The notes under the pieces: generated by a model
The model's input: the letters and a program-made list of their open reading frames with translations, nothing else
The model's database searches: none
What the model was told of the DNA's origin: nothing
NCBI GenBank assembly: GCA_004297235.1
Contig: SCUR01000087.1
Coordinates: 1 to 11,232, forward strand
DNA from: Candidatus Manganitrophaceae bacterium
Lineage (GTDB): Bacteria; Nitrospirota; Nitrospiria; SBBL01; Manganitrophaceae
Length of the DNA: 11,232 bases
Reading direction: 5' to 3'
Program-made: the position numbers and the translations under genes
Part shown: positions 6,216 through 11,232 of the stretch, one piece after another
Numbering within the stretch: the stretch's first letter is position 1
How the letters are laid out: each line of letters starts with the position of its first letter

Positions 6216-7271
6216 TTACAAAATCAGTGTTGCGTCGCCGTAGCTGAAAAAGCGGTATTGCTCCCGGATCGCTTCTTGATAGACGGCCCGAATCGGCTCG
6301 CACCCTGCAAACGCTGAAACCAACACCAGCAGCGTCGACTTCGGCAGATGGAAATTGGTGATGAGGGCGTCGACGGCCTTGAAACGATACCCCGGCGTGA
6401 TGAAGAGGTCGGTCTCTCCCGCGCCGGGCCGGAGGGTTCCATCCGGTTGGGAAGCGCTCTCCAAGGTGCGGGTCACCGTTGTGCCGACCGCGATCACCCT
6501 TCCGCCTCCCTGCCGGGTGGCGCTCACCGCCTGCGCCGTTTCGGAAGGAATCTGAAACCACTCTCGATGCATTCGGTGATCGGCGATCTTCTCCTCCCGC
6601 ATCGGCTGAAAGGTGCCGAGGCCGACATGGAGGGTCACCGTGGCGACCCGAACCCCCTTTTGCCGGATCTCATTCATCAGGGTCTCCGTGAAGTGAAGCC
6701 CGGCGGTCGGTGCGGCGGCCGATCCCCAGACCTTGGCATAGACCGTCTGGTATCGCTCCCGGTCGGCCGGGTCGCTCCGGCCCGCCCGCTTTTTCACAAT
6801 GTACGGCGGAAGCGGGACCTCGCCCCAGTGCTCCAGAAAGGGGTAGAGATCGGAGTATGCTTCCGGCAGGTGGAAGCGAATCTCCTTATGGCCGCCGTCG
6901 ATCTCCCGGATCACCCGCGCGACGCCCCCCTCTTCCAAGAGGAGGTCGGCCGGCGGGACGATCTTTCCCCTGATCAGCGCTTCCCAGGTTTTACCGTCGG
7001 AAAGAGAGGGACGAAGAAGGAGCATTTCGATCGAACCGCCCGACTTCTTCCTCGCCCGAAGGCGCGCCGGGAAGACGCGGCTGTCGTTGAGGACCAAAAG
7101 GTCCGAGGGATGCAGATAGTCGGGAAGCGATGAGAAGCGCCGATGCTCGATTTTCTCTCGTTTACGATCGTAGACGAGAAGCCGCGATTGATCCCGTTCG
7201 GCGAGGGGTGCCGATGCGATCAGAGATGGATCCAGGGAGTAATCATAGGCTGCGAGGTGCCGGTCAAAAAT
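6216..7271 (-). CDS. queA: tRNA preQ1(34) S-adenosylmethionine ribosyltransferase-isomerase QueA, non-canonical start
   Basis: QueA transfers and isomerises the ribosyl group of S-adenosylmethionine onto preQ1 at the tRNA wobble position, giving epoxyqueuosine. Family landmarks include VLNDSRVFPARL, WGEVPLPPYI, the APTAGLHFT motif (about 187-195), HVGLGTFQPMR and NFHLPKSTLLVLVSAFAG. The first in-frame standard start is TTG 7097, but it sits inside the conserved LLVLND segment. The 58 codons above it clearly encode the QueA N-terminus (YDYSLDPSLIASAPLAERDQSRLLV, then FSSLPDYLHPSDLLVLND). Upstream of 7097 the frame contains no ATG, GTG or TTG before a stop at 7329-7331. I place the start at ATT 7271-7269, giving 351 residues, the usual family length. 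It overlaps the spoIID stop as TAATT and has GAGG ten bases upstream. ATA 7274 is an alternative. The product identity is secure; the start is inferred. Confidence 0.93.
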   Translation of the reverse strand: MFDRHLAAYDYSLDPSLIASAPLAERDQSRLLVYDRKREKIEHRRFSSLPDYLHPSDLLVLNDSRVFPARLRARKKSGGSIEMLLLRPSLSDGKTWEALIRGKIVPPADLLLEEGGVARVIREIDGGHKEIRFHLPEAYSDLYPFLEHWGEVPLPPYIVKKRAGRSDPADRERYQTVYAKVWGSAAAPTAGLHFTETLMNEIRQKGVRVATVTLHVGLGTFQPMREEKIADHRMHREWFQIPSETAQAVSATRQGGGRVIAVGTTVTRTLESASQPDGTLRPGAGETDLFITPGYRFKAVDALITNFHLPKSTLLVLVSAFAGCEPIRAVYQEAIREQYRFFSYGDATLIL

Positions 7272-8386
7272 TATTTTATTTCCTCGTACGATTGCAGCGT
7301 GACGCCTGGGTAGTAATATAGCAGAATCTCATCAAAATTCAAGCCGCTTTCAGCCATCACCTTCGCTCCCCACTGACAGAGGCCGACGCCGTGCCCGTAC
7401 CCCATTCCCCGAATCTGAACTTCTCTTCCGAAGCTATCGATGGTGAAGTGTGTGCTCGGAAGGATCTTGTATCCGAGCGCCTTTCTCAGATCTTCCGCCT
7501 TGACGATCAGCTCTCCTCCCGAATAGAGAATGCGAACGGTCAGCAGCCGTCCGGCCCGGCTCCACTGAAGCGGAGCGAGCGTGGCGATCGCTCCGACCGG
7601 ATAACCCATCTTGCCCAAGGCCGATTCAAGCGCGTCGAGCGAGATCGTCCGCTTCCACTCGTGATAGGGAGAGTCCCGGTCGAGCGGACAGCTGACCCCC
7701 TTCAGGTAGGGAAGAGAAATGTTCCATCGTTCGGAGGCGTCTTCCGTGGGACCGGCCGAGGTGGAGTGAAAAAAGGTCAGCGCCAACCCTCCCTCGTAGG
7801 TCAGAACCTGTCCTCGGGTCTGTGCAATCGCAAGCGACGCGCGGCTATCTTTGATCGAATCTCCCTGATAGACCTGCCCGAGGACGGAGTTGACCAGGTC
7901 GTACTCCTTTCCCCTGCGACTTTCCCGCTGATAGAGGGCATAGGTGCGGGAGATGACCGCTTGAACTTTGAGCGCTTCCATCTCCCAATCGGGGGGCATC
8001 TCGGCCGGCACGACCCCCTGGAGATATCGCTCGATATCGATCTCATTGACCACCAAAAGGCCCTCCGGCCTCTTCTTGATCGAGATCACCCCGTCAAAGA
8101 TCTGGCGATTGACGGCGATCTTGCCGCCGCGGCGCGGTAGAAAGAGAAGCTCCTTTTCAAGGGTCTCCTTTCGATTGACGACGAGCCCTTTTTGGATCCG
8201 AATTTCGGCGGAGGTGACCGGATGGTCGCTGAGCCGCTCGCCGGAGGGGGTTTTGATGAAAAATCCTTCGCTGGAGGTGACGAGCACCTGCGCGGCATTT
8301 TCAACCAGCGCCACGCGGATCGTCTCCCCGGCCCAGGCGGCGGTCGGAAGAAGACAGAAAAAGAGAGCGATCAGCGCCGCGTGCAT
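7271..8386 (-). CDS. SpoIID/LytB-domain exported peptidoglycan enzyme
   Basis: A 371-residue protein with an N-terminal signal peptide (MHAALIALFFCLLPTAAWAG), so it acts in the envelope. The SpoIID domain follows: VNEIDIERYLQGVVPAEMPPDWEMEALKVQAVISRTYAL (about 114-151), STSAGPTEDASE (208-219), and the terminal GMGYGHGVGLCQWGA (327-341). Bacillus SpoIID is a lytic transglycosylase acting on denuded glycan strands; by alignment its catalytic glutamate corresponds to Glu129 in PAEM. No sporulation genes are visible, and SpoIID-like proteins are common in non-sporulating Gram-negatives, where the role is probably wall turnover or division. ATG 8386 overlaps the stop of the DUF2905 gene (TAATG), indicating translational coupling. 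Its own TAA overlaps the proposed queA start. A SPOR-domain gene lies two genes downstream. Confidence 0.9.
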   Translation of the reverse strand: MHAALIALFFCLLPTAAWAGETIRVALVENAAQVLVTSSEGFFIKTPSGERLSDHPVTSAEIRIQKGLVVNRKETLEKELLFLPRRGGKIAVNRQIFDGVISIKKRPEGLLVVNEIDIERYLQGVVPAEMPPDWEMEALKVQAVISRTYALYQRESRRGKEYDLVNSVLGQVYQGDSIKDSRASLAIAQTRGQVLTYEGGLALTFFHSTSAGPTEDASERWNISLPYLKGVSCPLDRDSPYHEWKRTISLDALESALGKMGYPVGAIATLAPLQWSRAGRLLTVRILYSGGELIVKAEDLRKALGYKILPSTHFTIDSFGREVQIRGMGYGHGVGLCQWGAKVMAESGLNFDEILLYYYPGVTLQSYEEIK

Positions 8387-8601
8387 TACCTTCGACTCAG
8401 GAGCCAGAAGATCAGTGAGAGGACAATGCTGATCAGAAGGCTGGTGGCGATGGGGAAATAGAAGGTGACGTTGCGTCGTTGGATGAGGATATCGCCCGGG
8501 AGCCGGCCGAGACCGGGGATCTTCCCCGCAAACAGCATCACGCCCCCGATGAGGGCGAGGAGGAGTCCGAGAAAAATGAGGAGTCGACCTAAATCGGCCA
8601 T
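8386..8601 (-). CDS. DUF2905 small membrane protein
   Basis: A 71-residue protein with two transmembrane helices (about 6-25 and 48-68) around a conserved central loop, KIPGLGRLPGDILIQRRNVTFYFPIATS. This matches the DUF2905 pattern, in which a GRLPGD(I)xIxRxxxxFYFPxxT loop joins two helices. The function of the family is unknown. The start at 8601 is well supported: a perfect AAGGAGG (8608-8614) lies six bases upstream. The frame is open beyond it into nadA only as a shadow. The Shine-Dalgarno shares its AA with the TAA stop of nadA, and its own stop overlaps the spoIID start, so it is locked between the two genes. This gene is easy to miss because of its size. Confidence 0.9.
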   Translation of the reverse strand: MADLGRLLIFLGLLLALIGGVMLFAGKIPGLGRLPGDILIQRRNVTFYFPIATSLLISIVLSLIFWLLSRR

Positions 8602-8612
8602 CCGAATCCTCC

Positions 8613-9545
8613 TTATCCGGGTTTGCTGATTTCCAGCATCCGATCGATCGCTTTCTTTGCCCGCGCGGCGATCGGCGGAGGGACGGTGATGGGGAACTGC
8701 ATCTCCTCCAACGACCAGAGAAGTTTTTCCAGGGTGTTGACCTTCATGTGGGCGCAGTCGCACCACTTGCAGGCGGGAATGAATTCTTTATCGGGATTTT
8801 CTTTTTGAAGGCGGTGCAGAATGCCGATCTCGGTGGCGACGATCACCTTGGACCGGTCGGTCTTTCTCGCCTCAGTGCAGATCCCGCTGGTGGAGAGGAC
8901 CTTGTCGGCCGCGGCGCTGACCTGCGGCGTGCATTCCGGATGCGCCAACACCAGCGCATCGGGATGATCGGCCTTTGCCGCCAGGAGCTCCGAGGTCATG
9001 ATCCGGAAATGAGTGGGGCAATAGCCGTTGTATAAAATCAGCTTTCGGCCGGTCTGCCGCTCGACGTGGGCGCCGAGAAACTGGTCGGGAATGAAGATCA
9101 CCTCCCGATCGGCCGGGATCGATTGAACCACTTTCGCGGCATTCGACGAGGTGCAACAGATGTCCGACTCGGCCTTTACTTCGGCGCTGGAGTTGACGTA
9201 GCAGACGACCACCGCGCCCGGATGCGCCGCTTTGAGCGCCCGGACCTCCTCCGCCGTGATCATCTCCGACATCCCGCATCCCGCGTCCAGATCGGGAAGC
9301 AGGACCGTCTGATTGGGACAGAGGACCGCCGCCGTCTCCGCCATGAAGTGAACGCCGCAGAAGACGATGACGTCGGCGTCGGTCTGCGACGCCTTCTGCG
9401 ACAGCTCGAGCGAGTCGCCGAGGAAATCGGCGACATCCTGGATCTCTCCGATCTGGTAATTGTGGGCGAGGATAATCGCTTGGCGCTCTCTCTTGAGCCG
9501 CTCGATCCGGGCGATGAGACGTTTTTCGGTGGTGGTGACGGCCAT
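8613..9545 (-). CDS. nadA: Quinolinate synthase NadA
   Basis: NadA condenses iminoaspartate with dihydroxyacetone phosphate to quinolinate, a step of de novo NAD synthesis, using a [4Fe-4S] cluster. The frame shows ILAHNYQ, the HFMAETAAVL segment, CYVNSSAEVKAESD, CTSSNA, HPEC and the C-terminal CKWCDCAHMKVNTLEKL. By alignment with E. coli NadA the three cluster ligands are the cysteines in DAGCGM, YNGYCPTH and the last of the CKWCDC group. The extra cysteines there are common. Two ATGs are possible: 9554 (MCHMAV) has AGGA directly abutting it, whereas 9545 (MAVTTT) has the same AGGA nine bases upstream, so I choose 9545 (310 residues). First gene of the minus-strand operon. nadB and nadC are not in the window, so the pathway context must be elsewhere. 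Confidence 0.95.
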   Translation of the reverse strand: MAVTTTEKRLIARIERLKRERQAIILAHNYQIGEIQDVADFLGDSLELSQKASQTDADVIVFCGVHFMAETAAVLCPNQTVLLPDLDAGCGMSEMITAEEVRALKAAHPGAVVVCYVNSSAEVKAESDICCTSSNAAKVVQSIPADREVIFIPDQFLGAHVERQTGRKLILYNGYCPTHFRIMTSELLAAKADHPDALVLAHPECTPQVSAAADKVLSTSGICTEARKTDRSKVIVATEIGILHRLQKENPDKEFIPACKWCDCAHMKVNTLEKLLWSLEEMQFPITVPPPIAARAKKAIDRMLEISKPG

Positions 9546-9583
9546 GTGACACATTCCTGCGAAAAGTCAATAAAGTAGATTGT

Positions 9584-9612
9584 AGTGTAACACAGGGGAG
9601 ATGGCTGATCAA
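9584..9612 (-). promoter_or_regulatory. nadA: Candidate sigma-70 promoter of nadA operon
   Basis: Reading the minus strand, TTGATC (9612-9607) and TACACT (9589-9584) are separated by exactly 17 bp; each matches four of six consensus positions. Transcription would start near 9577, about 30 bases before the chosen nadA ATG. No NadR-, NiaR- or NrtR-type operator was recognised around it. Confidence 0.5.
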
Positions 9613-9692
9613 GCAGCAAGGAGACAGCAGAATATCGCATTTTCTACGAAAAAGTCGAAGTTTCCAATTTGAATAATGATGAACATACGTTA

Positions 9693-9722
9693 TTGACATT
9701 ACCTAGGTGATCACTGTATACA
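9693..9722 (+). promoter_or_regulatory. Candidate promoter with nested palindromes for the TIR-WD40 gene
   Basis: A perfect TTGACA -35 (9693-9698) is followed after 18 bp by TATACA (9717-9722). The spacer and -10 contain three short perfect palindromes: ACCTAGGT (9701-9708), GTGATCAC (9707-9714) and CTGTATACAG (9714-9723). Such stacking between the promoter elements could be an operator, but the regulator is unknown and short palindromes arise by chance. The rest of the 236-bp gap between nadA and this gene is AT-rich and shows no further gene. The leader to the ATG at 9791 would be about 60 bases, with a TAGGG-like ribosome binding site just before the start. Confidence 0.45.
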
Positions 9723-9790
9723 GGAAACGGTATTGAGATATTTTATGTGGTAACAGACATCCCGAGTGAAAATTCTATAGGTAGGGACAG

Positions 9791-11232
9791 ATGAGCGAAA
9801 AATTCAAATACGACATTTTTCTCAGCCATAGCTCCAAGGATAAGCCGATTATCCGAGATCTGGCAAAACGCCTCAAACGAGATGGTTTGCGTATTTGGTT
9901 CGATGAGTGGGAAATCAAACCCGGAGATGTTATCCCTCTAAAGATTCAACAAGGACTAGAACAATCACGGACATTAGTTCTTGCCATGTCTACGAATGCC
10001 TTTACCTCTGAATGGGTCACTTTAGAACGTAACACAGTACTATTTCGAGACCCTAATAATACCGATCGCCGCTTCATCCCCATACGACTAGACGAATCGA
10101 AAATTCCAGATACTTTAAGACAATTTGCATATATTCCTTGGCAGCAACCGCTTGATGATCACTACATAAACCTTCTCACAGCCTGTCGTCCAAATGCAGT
10201 AAAAAGGAAACGTAACAGATTTTCTAGTGATGTTCTTGAGATAGGTGGAGAGTCTGTTGTCTGTATCGCTATCACAGTAGACGGTCAGCGAGCCATAGCT
10301 GGTTTAGAGGACGGAACCGTAAAGGTATGGGATCTTGCCTCTAGACGCTGTGTTGCTGTTCTGCAAGGGCACTCTTATCAAGTAGAGTCAGTAGCAGTAA
10401 CGGCAAATGGTCAACGTGTTCTCTCCGGCTCAGAGGATGGAACATTGAGGATATGGGACATACAATCTAAAAAGTGTGTCAGCATTCTTGACTACTCGGA
10501 CTGGGTGACAGCAGTGGCAGTAACAGCAGATGGGCAACGGGCCATCTCTGGTTCAGACGACGGCACTATACAAATTTGGAATCTAAATTCTAAAAAATGT
10601 ATTACTACCCTTGAAGGGCACTTGGGCAGAGTGACAACAGTGGCGGTAACAGCAGACGGCCGACGGATTATTTCTAGCTCTACTAATGGCTCTGTACGGA
10701 TATGGGAAATTGAATCTAACAAATGTCTTGCAGTAGTTAAATATCCTAACTGGGTGACAACAATGGCAGTAACAGCAGACGGTAGACGGGTCATTTCTGG
10801 GTCTGATAATGGTACTGTGCGGATATGGGATATAGAATCAAAAGATTATATAGCCATTCTCGAAGGACATACTGATACAGTAACTACAGTGGCAGTGACA
10901 GCGGATGGTAGACGGGTTATTTCTGGTTCAACGGATAAAACTGTGCGAGTATGGGACATCGATTCCAAGAGCTGTGTTGCCACTCTCAAAGGACATAGCG
11001 ATGCGATTTTAGTGGTGGCAATGAAAGCGGATGGTCGTCGAGCTATTTCTGCTTCAAGAGACGGAAGACTATTAATATGGAACCTTCCGGCCCTCGCAAA
11101 ACAATTAGATAAGGATTCTGATGCCACGCGCTATACCAATGCCAAAGTGGTCTTAGTTGGTGAAACTGGCGTAGGGAAAACTGGACTAGCTCTCCGTCTC
11201 TGCGAAGATCGGTGGGAACCTACTGAGTCAAC
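9791..11232 (+). CDS. TIR - WD40 propeller - P-loop GTPase-like protein, 3' end outside the window
   Basis: The frame is open from ATG 9791 to the window edge, 480 codons without a stop. Residues about 5-130 form a TIR domain: YDIFLSHSSKDKPIIRDLAKRL, IWFDEWEIKPGD, and a W75-x3-E79 motif (EWVTLERN) whose glutamate fits the catalytic NADase position of active TIR proteins. Residues about 152-438 form seven WD40 repeats, enough for one beta-propeller, each with xVxADGxRxISGSxDGTxxIWD. Residues 451 onward begin a nucleotide-binding domain, AKVVLVGETGVGKTGLALRL, with Walker A/G1 GETGVGKT at 457-464; its spacing resembles Ras/Roc-like small GTPases. The architecture is NLR-like: effector, sensor and switch in one chain. 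TIR proteins of this kind can deplete or cyclise NAD in anti-phage defence, but a signalling role is equally possible. Base composition and codon use (many A/T-ending codons) differ from the genes to the left, suggesting transfer. Confidence 0.9.
   Translation, partial: MSEKFKYDIFLSHSSKDKPIIRDLAKRLKRDGLRIWFDEWEIKPGDVIPLKIQQGLEQSRTLVLAMSTNAFTSEWVTLERNTVLFRDPNNTDRRFIPIRLDESKIPDTLRQFAYIPWQQPLDDHYINLLTACRPNAVKRKRNRFSSDVLEIGGESVVCIAITVDGQRAIAGLEDGTVKVWDLASRRCVAVLQGHSYQVESVAVTANGQRVLSGSEDGTLRIWDIQSKKCVSILDYSDWVTAVAVTADGQRAISGSDDGTIQIWNLNSKKCITTLEGHLGRVTTVAVTADGRRIISSSTNGSVRIWEIESNKCLAVVKYPNWVTTMAVTADGRRVISGSDNGTVRIWDIESKDYIAILEGHTDTVTTVAVTADGRRVISGSTDKTVRVWDIDSKSCVATLKGHSDAILVVAMKADGRRAISASRDGRLLIWNLPALAKQLDKDSDATRYTNAKVVLVGETGVGKTGLALRLCEDRWEPTES
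10373..10870 (+). repeat. Two-blade tandem duplication inside the WD40 propeller
   Basis: Blades 2+3 (10373-10621, residues 195-277) and blades 4+5 (10622-10870, residues 278-360) are the same length, 83 codons. They share a feature the other blades lack: the first blade of each pair ends in Tyr-x-Asp/Asn-Trp-Val-Thr (YSDWVT, YPNWVT) instead of the usual Gly-His, while the second ends in LEGH. At the DNA level the blade junctions at 10499-10534 and 10748-10783 are nearly the same, offset by 249 bases. This points to duplication of a two-blade unit. The full propeller runs about 10244-11104. Confidence 0.75.

Noticed and set aside
6082..6561. Upstream extension of the SPOR-protein frame through the gap and into queA
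   Set aside because: It is composition-biased shadow sequence over queA. The ATG at 6081 has a good ribosome binding site and begins a normal cytoplasmic segment before the membrane helix.
9714..9723. CTGTATACAG as a LexA/SOS box
   Set aside because: The enterobacterial LexA box needs CTGT and ACAG separated by eight bases; here only two separate them, and LexA sites differ among phyla.
10492..11127. Minus-strand open frames of 93-100 codons opposite the WD40 region
   Set aside because: They are antisense shadows of the repeated plus-strand codons and simply mirror the WD40 periodicity.
1..11232. tRNA, rRNA, CRISPR arrays, transposases, riboswitches
   Set aside because: No cloverleaf, rRNA core sequence, regularly spaced direct repeats, transposase motifs or known riboswitch core was recognised by eye. 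The only tandem repeat is the protein-coding WD40 array. A covariance-model scan would be needed to exclude small RNAs.

Overview
The window looks like the chromosome of a GC-rich, Gram-negative, non-sporulating bacterium. The gene set (clpS, ybgC, a DinG-type helicase, queA, nadA, a SpoIID-domain protein, a SPOR-domain protein) would suit Nitrospirota or a nearby deep phylum, but this is inferred from gene style, not from a marker gene. Nearly all of it is compact housekeeping sequence. From about 9640 onward the base composition turns visibly AT-richer and the gene type changes to an accessory, defence-like multidomain protein.

Region 1 (1-900, plus strand): the 3' part of a TPR protein, then clpS, the Clp protease adaptor. 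A perfect 21-bp inverted repeat (807-893) separates clpS from the convergent ybgC.

Region 2 (901-4815, minus strand): a likely four-gene operon, in transcription order dinG-like helicase, small secreted hypothetical protein, isoaspartyl peptidase/asparaginase, YbgC-type thioesterase. The last two genes overlap by one base (TGATG). Divergent from dinG, only 25 bp away, is a small unrecognised plus-strand gene (4841-5125) with a good sigma-70-type promoter inside the 5' end of dinG. A degenerate palindromic intergenic element (5152-5310) follows it.

Region 3 (5326-9545, minus strand): a likely five-gene operon, nadA, DUF2905 membrane protein, spoIID-like, queA, SPOR-domain protein, with a candidate promoter upstream of nadA. 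Junctions are very tight: the nadA stop lies inside the Shine-Dalgarno of the DUF2905 gene, DUF2905/spoIID overlap as TAATG, and spoIID/queA as TAATT. The queA reading frame has no ATG, GTG or TTG in its first 58 codons, so it appears to start at a non-canonical codon. The SpoIID and SPOR products both plausibly act on glycan strands of peptidoglycan.

Region 4 (9555-11232, plus strand): an AT-rich intergenic stretch with a TTGACA promoter leads into an open frame that runs off the window end (480 codons visible). It encodes a TIR domain, seven WD40 repeats (one complete beta-propeller) and the start of a P-loop GTPase/NTPase domain. This is the most interesting feature: an NLR-like sensor/effector, probably a defence or signalling protein, whose propeller carries a visible internal two-blade duplication.
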